A stretch of DNA of 64,000 nt from Bacteroidales bacterium UBA3289 (GCA_002361625.1 DETL01000034.1:266696-330695), one strand, 5' to 3'; numbered from the stretch's first letter, positions 30,354 to 40,500 are shown. Notes: generated by a model from the letters alone, not told the origin. Numbers and translations are program-made.

Positions 30354-32722
30354 AAAAGGCCTGTCTCATAGTCCTTTCCCTGGCAGCGTTGTGCTCCTGC
30401 GCCCGGACTGAAAAAGTCCCTGCGACGTCGGACCTGGCCGGGATGTTCGGAGCTCCGCCCATGGAGTACCGTCCCTATGTCTGGTGGCATTGGATGGGCC
30501 CCGACTTCTCCAAGGAAGGTATCCGGAAGGACCTGGAAGCCATGAAGGAAGCGGGCATCGGCGGGGCGACGGTTTTCAACATCGCCTCGGCGGTGCAGGA
30601 GACGCACCATCCGATGGAGAACAATCCCTGGCCGGAGCAGACCTATCGCAGCGACGCCTACTGGGACGCCCTCGCCTATGCCGCCGAAGTGGCGGAGGAA
30701 CTGGGGCTGAAGATCGGCCTGCACAATTCGCCGGGGTACAGTACCACCGGCGGGCCGTGGATCGACGAGGAGAAGGGCATGCAGAAGGTCGTGCACAGCC
30801 GGACGGCCGTCAAAGGCGGCAGAACCGTCAAAACCGTCCTGCCGAAGCCGGAGCCCACGGTGTATGGCGGCTGGGGCAATTCGGGACGCCAGTCCACTTT
30901 CTACCGGGACATCGCCGTCATGGCAGTCCCTGTCAAGGCCGATGCTTCCCCGGATGAAGTGATCGACCTGACGGACAGTATGGATGCCGACGGAAATCTG
31001 GTCTGGGATGCTCCCAAGGGGCGCTGGACCATCTTCCGGATCGGCCATGCGCCCACGCTGTCCAACCCGCATCCGCTCCCGGACGAACTCATCGGCAAGG
31101 CCCTGGAGGCGGACAAGATGAACCGGGACGTGTCCGAGTATCACTGGGACCAGGTACTGGGTCCGCTGGAGGAACACCTGGGTCCATACTTCGGAAAGTC
31201 CTTCACGCACATCCTGATCGACAGCTACGAGGCAGGGGACCAGAACTGGACGCCGGGCTTCCGGGAGTATTTCTCCCGCATCTGCGGCTATGATCCGCTG
31301 CCCCGGATCGCCCTGATGGAAGCCGACCCGGGCAATTCCCGGAACGATGCCTTCCGGGAGGACTGGGATCTCCTCATCCAACGCCGTTTCCTCCGGGAAG
31401 GCTGGCAGGTGGCAAGGGACAAGGTCCACGAAAAAGGCCTCCAGCTCTTCTGGGAGCCCTATTGGGGCCCCTTCAGCATCACGGAGTCCGTCTATGTGCC
31501 GGATGTGCCCATGGGCGAATTCTGGACCTCCGGGAACGGCCACATCAACGAAGCCATCGTGGACAAAGCCCAGGAATACGGGAAGAACATCGTCGGGGCC
31601 GAGGCCTTTACCGGCCGGCCGGAAGTGAGCCACTACACGGAGGATCCCGCCTTTCTGAAACATTCGGCCGACGGGGCCTTCGTCTCCGGGGTGAATCTCC
31701 TGTTCCTCCACCACTGGGTGCACCAGCCCTTCGACGACCGGTATCAGCCCGGCATGGGTATGGGCTGGTGGGGAACGCATTTCTCCCGGCACCAGACCTG
31801 GTTCGAGCCCGGCAAGGCCTTCTTCACCTACCTGAGCCGTTGCCAGATGCTGCTCCGTCAGGGGAAACTGGGCGAACGGGGACCGAACTGGATCCAGCGG
31901 AAACTGGACGGCGCCGACATCTGGTTTGTCATGAATCCGGACGAGACGGATTCGCTGACGACCGTCTTCCCGGCCGGTCCGCAGCCCTCCGAATTCTGGA
32001 ATCCGTACGACGGATCCATCGCCCTGGCGGCCGCTTCGGATTCCGTCCGGGTAGCCCTGGGGCCGGGCCAGTCCGTTTTCCTGGTGCAGAACAAGGGGAC
32101 GACCCGGTATCAAAAAGAGGTGATTCCGAAACTGAAAAAGTTGGAAACCAGGGATTTGGGAAATGTTTGGGAGGTCGCTTTCGCGCCCAAGCTGTCCGAT
32201 CCTTTCACCCTCTCCTCCTTCGAACTGAAGGATCTCAGCCAATGTGAGGAGAATCGCCTGAAGTATTTCTCCGGAACCGCGACCTACACGACCCGGTTCA
32301 CCCTGTCGCCCGAAGACATTTCGGGGTGGGTGACCATCGACCTGGGCGGGCTCAATGACATCGCCTCGCTGACTGTCAATGGGGAAAAGGTGGCCGACCT
32401 GTGGTATCCGCCCTATCGGACCGACATCACGGATTTCCTGGTTGTCGGGGAGAATACGGTGGCCGTGGCCGTGACGAACAACTGGGCGAACCTCCTGATC
32501 GGAGACGAACAGTATGCACCCGATTTCGAATGGGGCGAGGACCGCGGCGAGACCATGGGCCGGGCGATGAAAGCCTTCCCCGACTGGTTCCTGAAAGGGG
32601 AGAAACGGCCCAGCCCCGACCGCAAGGGCTTCGTCCTCTGGTCCTATTTCCGTGCGGACTCGCCGCTGCAGCCGGCGGGCCTCACCGGTCCGGTGACCCT
32701 TTCTTTCTTACGGGAAAAATGA
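30350..32722 (+). CDS. GH106-like alpha-L-rhamnosidase lipoprotein
   Basis: 790 aa. It starts at GTG 30350, which overlaps the previous stop and gives the lipoprotein leader KKACLIVLSLAALCSC. The N-terminal block (VWWHWMGPDFSKEGIRKDLE, MKEAGIGGATVFNI) and LHNSPGYSTTGGPWI are typical of GH106. The barrel continues with PDVPMGEFWTSGNGH and NIVGAEAFTG, which carry candidate catalytic acids, and ends with a galactose-binding jelly roll (TVNGEKVADLWYPPYRTDITD). It is shorter than the ~1100-aa GH106 enzymes because domains between barrel and tail are reduced. It should act on terminal rhamnose, complementing the GH78 genes. Confidence 0.8.
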   Translation: MKKACLIVLSLAALCSCARTEKVPATSDLAGMFGAPPMEYRPYVWWHWMGPDFSKEGIRKDLEAMKEAGIGGATVFNIASAVQETHHPMENNPWPEQTYRSDAYWDALAYAAEVAEELGLKIGLHNSPGYSTTGGPWIDEEKGMQKVVHSRTAVKGGRTVKTVLPKPEPTVYGGWGNSGRQSTFYRDIAVMAVPVKADASPDEVIDLTDSMDADGNLVWDAPKGRWTIFRIGHAPTLSNPHPLPDELIGKALEADKMNRDVSEYHWDQVLGPLEEHLGPYFGKSFTHILIDSYEAGDQNWTPGFREYFSRICGYDPLPRIALMEADPGNSRNDAFREDWDLLIQRRFLREGWQVARDKVHEKGLQLFWEPYWGPFSITESVYVPDVPMGEFWTSGNGHINEAIVDKAQEYGKNIVGAEAFTGRPEVSHYTEDPAFLKHSADGAFVSGVNLLFLHHWVHQPFDDRYQPGMGMGWWGTHFSRHQTWFEPGKAFFTYLSRCQMLLRQGKLGERGPNWIQRKLDGADIWFVMNPDETDSLTTVFPAGPQPSEFWNPYDGSIALAAASDSVRVALGPGQSVFLVQNKGTTRYQKEVIPKLKKLETRDLGNVWEVAFAPKLSDPFTLSSFELKDLSQCEENRLKYFSGTATYTTRFTLSPEDISGWVTIDLGGLNDIASLTVNGEKVADLWYPPYRTDITDFLVVGENTVAVAVTNNWANLLIGDEQYAPDFEWGEDRGETMGRAMKAFPDWFLKGEKRPSPDRKGFVLWSYFRADSPLQPAGLTGPVTLSFLREK

Positions 32723-32723
32723 T

Positions 32724-32731
32724 TAATTTTG
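32724..32731 (+). promoter_or_regulatory. Candidate -7 box (TAATTTTG) for the MBL-fold gene
   Basis: TAATTTTG matches TAnnTTTG and lies 2 bases after the GH106 stop and 33 bases before the next ATG. A pyrimidine-rich TTTC stretch about 17 bases upstream may serve as the -33 element. It would allow a new transcript to start inside the array. Confidence 0.45.
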
Positions 32732-32764
32732 TATAGACCACAAACCGCTGAAACGATAACTTAG

Positions 32765-33682
32765 ATGGACAGAAGAGATTTTATCAAAGTATCCGGACTT
32801 GCCGCTGCGGGCGTCGCCCTGTCGGGCTGCGCCCCTTCCGGCTGGAGCAAGAAGGAACAGGAACTTTTCGGGAAGAAACCCACGGGGCATTTTTCCCTGA
32901 AACAGCTTTCGTCGGTCACCGACACCATCGGCGAATCCTATCTGATGAAAACTTCCGGAGGCAAGGTGTTCATGGTGGACGGCGGCTATGCCACCGAGGT
33001 GGAGAAGCTCCGGAAGCATCTCGCGGAAGCCGGGAACCATGTGGACCTGTGGTTCATCACCCACCCGCACGAGGATCACATGGAGGCCCTGGCGACCATC
33101 CTGAACGATCCGCAGGGCATTACCATCGACAAAGTCATCTATTCCCGGGTCCCCGACGCGTTCCTGGACTGCGAACCCGGCAGTGCGGAAAATGCCCGCG
33201 GGTATTACCGCGCCCTGGACAACTTCATGGACGGGACCGATTTCGTCAATGTCCACCAGGCCGGCCAGCGCTTTGACATGGACGGGGTCGGGATCATGAT
33301 CCTGAGCGTTGCGGATATGGGCATCCCCACGAAACACTACAATGAGCAGACCATGATCGTCCGGATGTGGGACGATGCCAAGAGCGTCGTCTTCCTCGGA
33401 GATGCCGAGGAGGAGCGCGGCAACCGGGTCCTTGCCCAGTACAAGGAGTATCTGGACTGCGACTACCTGCAGATGGCCCATCACGGCCAGAGCGGTTGCA
33501 ACGAGCAGTTCTATAAGTCAATCAGTTTCCGGGCCTGTCTCTGGCCCACGCCGTCCTGGGTGTGGGAGCCCGCGCCCGAGAATACCTGGCTCAAGACCCG
33601 CGACACCCGCCGCTGGATGGAGGAGAAAGGGATTACGGAACACCATGTGAGCTGCCTGGAAGAGGATTGGACCCTGCTTTGA
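32765..33682 (+). CDS. Secreted metallo-beta-lactamase-fold hydrolase
   Basis: 305 aa. The leader MDRRDFIKVSGLAAAG...SGCAP is Tat-like with a lipobox and almost matches that of the phosphoesterase at 13228. The MBL metal motif is complete: THPHEDHMEAL (HxHxDH), followed by VFLGDAEEE and MAHHGQSG. ComEC-like or lactonase/phosphodiesterase MBL proteins share this pattern. The substrate is not evident. Four bases separate it from the next gene. The surrounding glycosidases suggest a role on modified sugars, but that is context only. Confidence 0.75.
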   Translation: MDRRDFIKVSGLAAAGVALSGCAPSGWSKKEQELFGKKPTGHFSLKQLSSVTDTIGESYLMKTSGGKVFMVDGGYATEVEKLRKHLAEAGNHVDLWFITHPHEDHMEALATILNDPQGITIDKVIYSRVPDAFLDCEPGSAENARGYYRALDNFMDGTDFVNVHQAGQRFDMDGVGIMILSVADMGIPTKHYNEQTMIVRMWDDAKSVVFLGDAEEERGNRVLAQYKEYLDCDYLQMAHHGQSGCNEQFYKSISFRACLWPTPSWVWEPAPENTWLKTRDTRRWMEEKGITEHHVSCLEEDWTLL

Positions 33683-33686
33683 CGGT

Positions 33687-36600
33687 ATGAGTGGGATATC
33701 GCTGATAGTTGCCGCATTACTTGCTGTCCTCCCGGCCATCGGGCAGGGCGGGGAACCGCATCGCTGGACCTTGGAAGACGCTGGGACCGGTATCGTTTTC
33801 ACACCGTCGGAAACGATGCTGCCCTGCGAGGACCATATCGAGATGAGCGGCGAACAGATGTCCGTCGTGCTGCGATGGGGAGTGGGAAAGGACCGGTCCT
33901 TCCACTGCGAACGGTCCCTGGTCTTCCCGATGCTCCGTACGGTCCCCAACAATACGCACGCCAGCCTGATGCACAGGATGGGGGTGGACATCCCTTCCCT
34001 CGTCAGCGTCAACGGGTATTCCTTGCGGAACGAGCAGGTGGAATCTGTCCGGTTGGACGGCTGCCTGGAAGTGACGGGTACGTTCGCCTCGGGAAGGTCG
34101 GGAACGGCCCCGTCCGTGCGGATGAAGCGGCGGATCTTCCCGTCGGCCTGCGCACCGCTCCTGGGTGAAACCTATGAGTTGGAGAACCTGGGAAACAGGG
34201 CGGTGACCGTATTCGTCCCCGCTTTCTCCCAGGTCTTTACTACGCCGGCGGATCAAGGCGTTACGGGATCCTATGTCATCCGGGGGGATGTTTTCGGCGC
34301 TGGAACCTTCCGGCTCGCCCCCGGTGAAACCCTCCGCTTCGGAGCCTGCTTTCAGGCCTACCGGGAAGGGGAGAACATGCTGCGGCCCGATCTGGATGCG
34401 GAGTGGAGCGCCCGGCGGGCGTACCTGGACGAAGTGGACGGAAACCTGGTCCTGGAAACACCGGACCCGGTGCTGGACCGGGAATTCCGTTTTGCCAAAA
34501 TCCGCGCTTCCGAAAGCATTTACAAGACGGCGGGCGGGTATATGCACGGTCCCGGCGGGGAATCCTACTATGCCGCCATCTGGGCCAACGACCAGGCGGA
34601 ATACGTCAATCCCTTCTTCCCGTTCCTGGGCTATGGGAAGGGAAATGAATCTGCATTGAACGCTTACCGGCATTTCGCCCGGTTCATGAATCCCGCCTAT
34701 ACGCCCATCCCCAGTTCCATCATCGCGGAAGGGACCGACATCTGGAACGGGGCCGGGGACCGGGGGGATGCCGCCATGATCGCCCATGGGGCGGCCCGGT
34801 ATGCCCTCGAATGCGGCAGCCGGGAAGAGGCGGAGGAACTCTGGCCCCTCATCGAATGGTGCCTGGAGTACTGCCACCGGAAACGGAATGCCGCCGGTGT
34901 CGTCCGGTCCGACTCGGACGAGTTGGAAGGCCGGTTCCCGGCGGGAGAGGCCAACCTGTCCACTTCCACGCTGTATTATGACGGACTTCTTTCCGCGGCG
35001 ATGCTCTCCCGGAGTCTCGGCCGGCGCGCTTCCGAAGCCCGGCGGTACGAGGCCCGTGCCCATCGGCTCGCCAAGGCGATCGAATCCTATTTCGGGGCGG
35101 AGGTCCAGGGGTTCCATACCTACCGGTATTATGACGGCAACGAGGTCCTCCGGTCCTGGATCTGCCTGCCGCTCATCGTGGGACTGACGGAGCGCACGGA
35201 AGGAACCATCGCCGCCCTGACCTCCGACAAACTGATGACGGAGAACGGTTTGCTTACCCAGCAGGGGAGCGAGACCTTCTGGGACCGTTCCACCCTATAC
35301 GCCCTGCGTGGCATGTATATCGCCGGGGACACGGGAACGGCGGGTGATTTCCTGCACCGCTATTCGGTCCGGAGACTCCTGGGAGACCATGTCCCTTATC
35401 CCATCGAAGCCTGGCCGGAAGGCTCCCAGCGTCATCTTTCCGCCGAGAGCGGGCTGTATGGCCGCGTCGTGACGGAGGGAATGTTCGGCATTCGTCCGAC
35501 AGGTTTCCGCTCTTTCCGGCTGACGCCCAGACTGGCTGCGGCGTGGCCCCGGATGGCTCTCCGGCACATCCGGGCCTTCGGGGGAGACTTCGACATCTGC
35601 GTCCGGCGCCTGGACGGAAATCAGCTGGAAATACGGGTCCTGGACCATCGCCAGGCGAGAAGCGGACGCTGGGTCCTTTCCGACGGCGACGGCCTGGATA
35701 TCGACCTGGACCGTCTTCCCGATGAGGAACCCTTCCATTGGGAAGCGTTGCCGGAAGGGCTTGCCTTGAAAGAGGGCGCAACGACCCTCGGCGAATTCCG
35801 GATCCCGGCCTTGCCCGGAATTACCCATCGGGAGAAGGCGGAACGGCTGGATGAGCGGACCTTCCGGATCGACTGTGCCTTTACGGCCACGAAAGACCTG
35901 GATTCCACGCGTCTGGAAGCCGGTTTCGTGCATCTTTCCTCCTGTCCGTTCTGGATGATTCCGTCCGTCTCCTACAACGGGAACGAATGGGGCCGGGGCA
36001 AAGAGCCGAAGGGGGCCCGGGAAGACGGCAAGTGGCGGACGACGGCCGCCCGTCGTACTTCCATCCCCGGGGCGATGTATTCGGAAGGGGACCGTTATGC
36101 GGTCTCCACCTGGACCGAGGCTCCCCGGGAGGACCGGTTGAACTATTCCGTTTCCATCTGGCCGGAACAGGGCCAGGTGGGACACCATTACATCTGGCCG
36201 GAGGAAGAGATGCCGCTCACGTACATAGCCCGGGACCGCTTTGCCTCCGGGTACCGGAATCGGGCTTCGCTCCGGAAAGGGGAGACTGTCCGGCTGTCCC
36301 TGTATGTCCATGTGACCCCGGTGCAGGGAGGACACGCCGCCATGCGCTCTTTCCTGGACAAGGCCTGGGAACTGGCCCCGAAACCGGACGTGAAGGTGTT
36401 CCCTCCGGAAAAGGTCTGGGAACTGGGCGTCCGGTACGCCAAAGAGTCCCTGTGGGCGGAAGAAGGGGATTACAAAGGGTTCAGCATCGGACTCCTTCCC
36501 GAGCCCGACGGGACCTGGAAGCAGCGCGGCGGCGGGAAATATGAGATTGGCTGGTGCGGCCAGAATGCCTCCTATGCCATCACCCTGCTGCAGGATTATC

Positions 36601-37604
36601 TGAGAAACGGCTCCCGGGAATCCTTGGAGAAGGGAATGGCCACCCTGGATACCTGGAGCCGGTGCACGCTTCCGAACGGTCTTTTCACGGTCCGGTACGA
36701 CAGTCCGGACGATGCGGTCGATGCCTGTAACCTGGGAACTGCGGCGGTGAATTTCTTCGAAGCATACGATGTGGCGAAAACATGCGGGTATGACCGGCCG
36801 GAATATGAGCGTGTCGCTTACGGCATCTGTGATTTCGTCGTCAGGGACCAGCAGGAAAACGGTTGCTACGCGAAAGGATGGCAGCCGGACGGGACGAGCA
36901 TCTACCGGGAAGGAACCATCGGCTGTTTCCTCGTTCCCGCCATGATCGAGGCCTATCGCAGAAGCCGGAACGAGACGTACCTGCAGTCCGCCCGGAAGGC
37001 CTATGACTACTACCTGTCCGAGCTTCGGGAACAGGGATTTACCACGGCCGGCGCGCTGGATACCTGGTGCATCGACAAGGAATCGTCCATCTCCCTGCTC
37101 CGCTCGGCCCTGCGTTTCCATCGCCTGACCGGAGGAAAGGCGTATTTGGAGGATGCCCTAGCCGTATCCTATTATCTATCCACCTGGCTTTGGCACTATG
37201 ACGGTGCATACCCCGTGGAGGATGCCTTTACGCAGTACGGAGTCCATACTTTCGGCCTTACCTCCGTATCGGTCCAGCATAACCATCTGGACCCGTATGC
37301 ACTTTACTGGGTTCCCGAATGGGTGGAACTTGCGGAACTGACCGGTGACCGGCAGTGGCTGGAGAAAGCACGCGCCATCTGGCGGGGCGGCAACCAGCTG
37401 CTTTCCGACGGTACGCTCCGGGTGAACGGACTGCTCCGTCCGGCCGGATCCCAGAACGAGGCCTACTTCGAATGCAACTGGGGGCTGGAGCCCGCCGGCG
37501 CTTACAACCGGAAAGGCGGACGCGTCAACGATTGGCTGGTGGCCTGGCCCGGCGCATTCCGCCTGGAAACGCTCCGCCACCTGGATAACTGGATGGTCTT
37601 ATGA
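33687..37604 (+). CDS. Large secreted protein with two tandem six-hairpin glycosidase-like barrels
   Basis: 1305 aa. Signal peptide MSGISLIVAALLAVLPAIGQ. Residues about 20-260 form a beta domain; about 265-620 an (alpha/alpha)6 barrel (YYAAIWANDQAEYVNPFF, SIIAEGTDIWNG, SDSDELEGR, TYRYYDGNEVLRSW) closed by a beta tail (GLYGRVVTEGMFGIRPTGF). Residues about 710-900 form a second beta domain and about 910-1300 a second (alpha/alpha)6 barrel (IGWCGQNASYAITLLQDYL, DDAVDACNLGTAAVNFFEAYD, LDTWCIDKESSISL, NHLDPYALYWVPEW). I cannot assign either half to a numbered GH family. Acidic residues in the first barrel (WANDQAEY) and the second (DPYALYWVPE) could be catalytic. There is no sign of a frameshift between the halves. 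It overlaps the GH31 gene by 4 bases. Confidence 0.65.
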   Translation: MSGISLIVAALLAVLPAIGQGGEPHRWTLEDAGTGIVFTPSETMLPCEDHIEMSGEQMSVVLRWGVGKDRSFHCERSLVFPMLRTVPNNTHASLMHRMGVDIPSLVSVNGYSLRNEQVESVRLDGCLEVTGTFASGRSGTAPSVRMKRRIFPSACAPLLGETYELENLGNRAVTVFVPAFSQVFTTPADQGVTGSYVIRGDVFGAGTFRLAPGETLRFGACFQAYREGENMLRPDLDAEWSARRAYLDEVDGNLVLETPDPVLDREFRFAKIRASESIYKTAGGYMHGPGGESYYAAIWANDQAEYVNPFFPFLGYGKGNESALNAYRHFARFMNPAYTPIPSSIIAEGTDIWNGAGDRGDAAMIAHGAARYALECGSREEAEELWPLIEWCLEYCHRKRNAAGVVRSDSDELEGRFPAGEANLSTSTLYYDGLLSAAMLSRSLGRRASEARRYEARAHRLAKAIESYFGAEVQGFHTYRYYDGNEVLRSWICLPLIVGLTERTEGTIAALTSDKLMTENGLLTQQGSETFWDRSTLYALRGMYIAGDTGTAGDFLHRYSVRRLLGDHVPYPIEAWPEGSQRHLSAESGLYGRVVTEGMFGIRPTGFRSFRLTPRLAAAWPRMALRHIRAFGGDFDICVRRLDGNQLEIRVLDHRQARSGRWVLSDGDGLDIDLDRLPDEEPFHWEALPEGLALKEGATTLGEFRIPALPGITHREKAERLDERTFRIDCAFTATKDLDSTRLEAGFVHLSSCPFWMIPSVSYNGNEWGRGKEPKGAREDGKWRTTAARRTSIPGAMYSEGDRYAVSTWTEAPREDRLNYSVSIWPEQGQVGHHYIWPEEEMPLTYIARDRFASGYRNRASLRKGETVRLSLYVHVTPVQGGHAAMRSFLDKAWELAPKPDVKVFPPEKVWELGVRYAKESLWAEEGDYKGFSIGLLPEPDGTWKQRGGGKYEIGWCGQNASYAITLLQDYLRNGSRESLEKGMATLDTWSRCTLPNGLFTVRYDSPDDAVDACNLGTAAVNFFEAYDVAKTCGYDRPEYERVAYGICDFVVRDQQENGCYAKGWQPDGTSIYREGTIGCFLVPAMIEAYRRSRNETYLQSARKAYDYYLSELREQGFTTAGALDTWCIDKESSISLLRSALRFHRLTGGKAYLEDALAVSYYLSTWLWHYDGAYPVEDAFTQYGVHTFGLTSVSVQHNHLDPYALYWVPEWVELAELTGDRQWLEKARAIWRGGNQLLSDGTLRVNGLLRPAGSQNEAYFECNWGLEPAGAYNRKGGRVNDWLVAWPGAFRLETLRHLDNWMVL

Positions 37605-39841
37605 GAAAGATTGCGATAATACCTATTCTGACTTTGCTCCTCCTCTCCTGCCGGGAACAGGAGGTTCGGATTCCCGTTCCGGAAGGAACCCTGTGTCTTG
37701 AGCCGCTCGCGGAAGATGCCATCCGTGTCCGGGTGGTTCCCGACGGCGCGCCTGTGCTGGAGGAACTGATTTATACCCAGCCGGTTCAAAAGCCGAGATA
37801 CCACGTGGAAAAGACCGGTGACCGTGTGTCGGTAACGACGGCCCGCCTCACCGCGGAGTATCATGTCGCGGAAGGGAAACTCCTTTTCAAGGATGCCGAC
37901 GGTCAGGTGCTGCTGGAAGAAAAGAGCCGTTCCCTGCAGCCCACACAAGTCCGCGATCACTCCGCTTATGACATTACGCAGTCTTTCGTGTCTCCGGAAG
38001 TGGAGGCGCTGTTCGGTACCGGACAGTTCCAGGACGGCTACCTGGATATCCGTGGCCTGACCCGCCGGCTGACGCAGGTCAATTCCCAGATATCCCTGCC
38101 CATGGTCCTTTCCAACCGGGGATACGGCCTTCTGTGGCACAACTACGGATTGACGGAATTCAACCCTTCCGAAGGACTTCAGCCGCTCACCCTCGCCGAA
38201 GCGTCGGTGGAATCCGCTTCGGTCAATGTGACTGGTACTTCCGGCAATTTCATGGAAATCAGGCGTTTCAACCGCTTTGCCGGCGAAATCGACCTGCCGG
38301 AGGACGGAGATTACGCTTTGCTGCTGGATGTAGGCAGTTCCATGGCCCGGAAACAGTATCTCGCGGTGGACGGGGAGGTCCTCGTGGACTTCTCCAATTT
38401 CTGGCTGCCACCCACCGTCTCGGCCAAAGCGTACCTGACCTCCGGAAAGCACAGGGTGGAAGTCCGGGCGGCCGAGGGGGATGCGCCCGTGCTCGGCTGG
38501 CGGCGGATCACCGGAGAAACCACCTTCCATAGTCCCGTTTCCCAGGGAATCGACTATACTGTTTTCGCCGGGAATGCCGATGCCGTCATGCACGCGTTCC
38601 GCCGCCTGAGCGGTTCGGTGCCTCCGATGCCGGACTGGGCGTTCCGGTATATCCATTGCCGGGAACGGTACGATACGCAGGAGGAACTCCTGACGGCCGC
38701 CCGCCGTTTCCATGCGGAAGGCATTCCGGTGGGAACCATCGTCCAGGACTGGCAGTGGTGGGGAAAACATGGCTGGAATGCCATGCGGTTCGACGAAGAC
38801 AAATACCCCGACCCGGCGGGCATGGTCCGGGAGCTCCACGGAATGGACCAGCACCTGATGCTGTCCGTGTGGTCCAAGGTGGACCAGGGCTCGGAAGTGG
38901 GGCGGCAGATGAAAGAGAACGGGTACTATATCGACGGGACGGACTGGGTGGATTTCTTCCAGCCCGACGCGGCGGCGTGCTACTGGGAAAACTTCCGGGA
39001 CCGGCTGCTGCCTGTGGGGATCGACGCATGGTGGCTGGATGCGACGGAGCCGGAGAACGACGACCTGGCGAACCGTGCCATCGGCCCGGAAGGCATTCCG
39101 GGTGAATTCTACCGCAACGTTTATCCGCTGAAGGTCGTCGGAACGGTCTATGACGGACTTCGCAAGGATGCTCCCGACCGCCTTCCCGTCATCCTGACCC
39201 GGAGCGCCTTCCCGGGCATCCAGCGCTATGGCGCCATGACCTGGAGCGGGGATGTCGGCGCTGACTGGGGCTCCTTCCGCCGCCAGATCGCGGGCGGGCT
39301 GGGCCAGATGGCCGCCGGCCTTCCCTGGTGGACCTACGATGCCGGCGGGTTCTTCCGTCCGACCGGCCAATACGACGATCCCGATTACCAGGAATGCATG
39401 GTCCGCTGGATCCAGACAGCGGTCTATCTTCCTTTCATGCGGGTCCATGGCTATGTGAGCCATACGGAACCGTGGGAGTATCCGGACCGGATCCGGCAGC
39501 TCTTCGAGGAGGCCATCGACCGGCGCGAATCCTTGCAGCCCTACATTCTCCGGCATGCCCGGCGGGTCTGGGAGGAGGATTATACGCTCATGCGTCCGCT
39601 GGTCTTCGATTTCCCGGGCGATGCGGAGGCGCTCCGTCAGGACGCCGAGTTCATGTTCGGCCCCGACTACCTGGTGTGCCCGGTGACGGCTCCGAAGGTG
39701 ACCTCCTGGCGCGTCTATCTGCCTGAAAATAAGGGTGGATGGATCTATTTACGGGATGAAACCCATTATGAAGGGGGCCGCTATGCGGAGGTCCCCGTCG
39801 ATCTTGAAAATATCCCAGTATTCAAACGAGTGACTGAATGA
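37601..39841 (+). CDS. GH31 alpha-glycosidase lipoprotein with PA14-like insert
   Basis: 746 aa. The start overlaps the previous stop (ATGA), and the leader ends LLLLSC. The GH31 N-terminal beta domain (LFGTGQFQDGYLD, LPMVLSNRGYGLLWHNYG) is interrupted at about residues 205-310 by a PA14-like insert (DYALLLDVGSSMARKQYLAVDGE), as in characterised Bacteroides alpha-xylosidases. The TIM barrel carries GTIVQDWQWWG, the nucleophile Asp480 in WWLDATEPEND, RSAFPGIQRYG and acid/base Asp551 in WSGDVGADW. The activity could be alpha-xylosidase or alpha-glucosidase; the PA14 insert leans toward alpha-xylosidase. The stop overlaps the next start (ATGA). Confidence 0.9.
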   Translation: MRKIAIIPILTLLLLSCREQEVRIPVPEGTLCLEPLAEDAIRVRVVPDGAPVLEELIYTQPVQKPRYHVEKTGDRVSVTTARLTAEYHVAEGKLLFKDADGQVLLEEKSRSLQPTQVRDHSAYDITQSFVSPEVEALFGTGQFQDGYLDIRGLTRRLTQVNSQISLPMVLSNRGYGLLWHNYGLTEFNPSEGLQPLTLAEASVESASVNVTGTSGNFMEIRRFNRFAGEIDLPEDGDYALLLDVGSSMARKQYLAVDGEVLVDFSNFWLPPTVSAKAYLTSGKHRVEVRAAEGDAPVLGWRRITGETTFHSPVSQGIDYTVFAGNADAVMHAFRRLSGSVPPMPDWAFRYIHCRERYDTQEELLTAARRFHAEGIPVGTIVQDWQWWGKHGWNAMRFDEDKYPDPAGMVRELHGMDQHLMLSVWSKVDQGSEVGRQMKENGYYIDGTDWVDFFQPDAAACYWENFRDRLLPVGIDAWWLDATEPENDDLANRAIGPEGIPGEFYRNVYPLKVVGTVYDGLRKDAPDRLPVILTRSAFPGIQRYGAMTWSGDVGADWGSFRRQIAGGLGQMAAGLPWWTYDAGGFFRPTGQYDDPDYQECMVRWIQTAVYLPFMRVHGYVSHTEPWEYPDRIRQLFEEAIDRRESLQPYILRHARRVWEEDYTLMRPLVFDFPGDAEALRQDAEFMFGPDYLVCPVTAPKVTSWRVYLPENKGGWIYLRDETHYEGGRYAEVPVDLENIPVFKRVTE

Positions 39842-40485
39842 TGCGAAAACTGACTGTTCTGGCGGCTCTTCTGGCCGCGACGCTTCCTGTCCTCGCGCAG
39901 TCCGAAGCCTGGAAGAATGAATCCCTCCCCATCGGCGAGCGGGTGGAGGCCCTGTTGGAAACCCTGACGGTCGATGAAAAGATCGACAAATACTATCACG
40001 GGAACGAGGCCCTGCACGGGATCGTCCGTCCCGGGAATTTTACGGTGTTCCCGCAGGCCATCGCACTTTCCGCAATGTGGAACCCGGCCCTGCTGGAGCG
40101 CATCTCCGGCGTGGTTTCCGATGAGGCGCGGGCCCGTTGGAATGAACTGGAACGCGGAAAGAAGCAGACGGCCCAGTACAGCGACCTCCTGACCTTCTGG
40201 TCGCCGACGGTGAATATGGCGCGGGATCCCCGCTGGGGCCGTACGCCCGAAACCTACGGGGAGGATCCGTTCCTTTCCGGTGAGAACGGCGCTGCCTTCG
40301 TGCGGGGCTTCCAGCGGGTCCACCTGAAGCGGGGAGAGACGCGCACGGTGACGGTATCCCTTCGCCGTGAGGACCTTCGTTACTGGAGCGACAGCCGGCA
40401 GGCCTTCGTGATTCCGGAAGGGCTCCCCGAGATCATGGTAGGTACATCCTCGCGGGACATCCGCCTCACCTGGCCTTTGGAATAA
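39838..40485 (+). pseudogene. Internally deleted GH3 gene: N-terminal third joined in frame to the C-terminal end
   Basis: The open frame gives 215 aa. It begins with a normal signal peptide (start 39838, or 39841 for MRKLTVLAAL...LAQ) and GH3 N-terminal sequence: NEALHGI, VFPQAIALSAMWNP and FWSPTVNMARDPRWGRTPETYGEDPFL. At about residue 159 (near base 40315) FVRGFQ passes straight into RVHLKRGETRTVTV...EIMVGTSSRDIRL, which is the last ~55 residues of a GH3 enzyme. Roughly 550-600 residues, including the nucleophile SDYGA-type block, are missing compared with ordinary GH3 proteins. The reading frame is intact across the join. The product is unlikely to be an active glycosidase. It could be a true deletion or an assembly collapse. 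It lies between GH31 and GH27 with tight spacing, so loss probably left the operon otherwise intact. Confidence 0.75.
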
Positions 40486-40500
40486 ACGACGTAAACCTGA

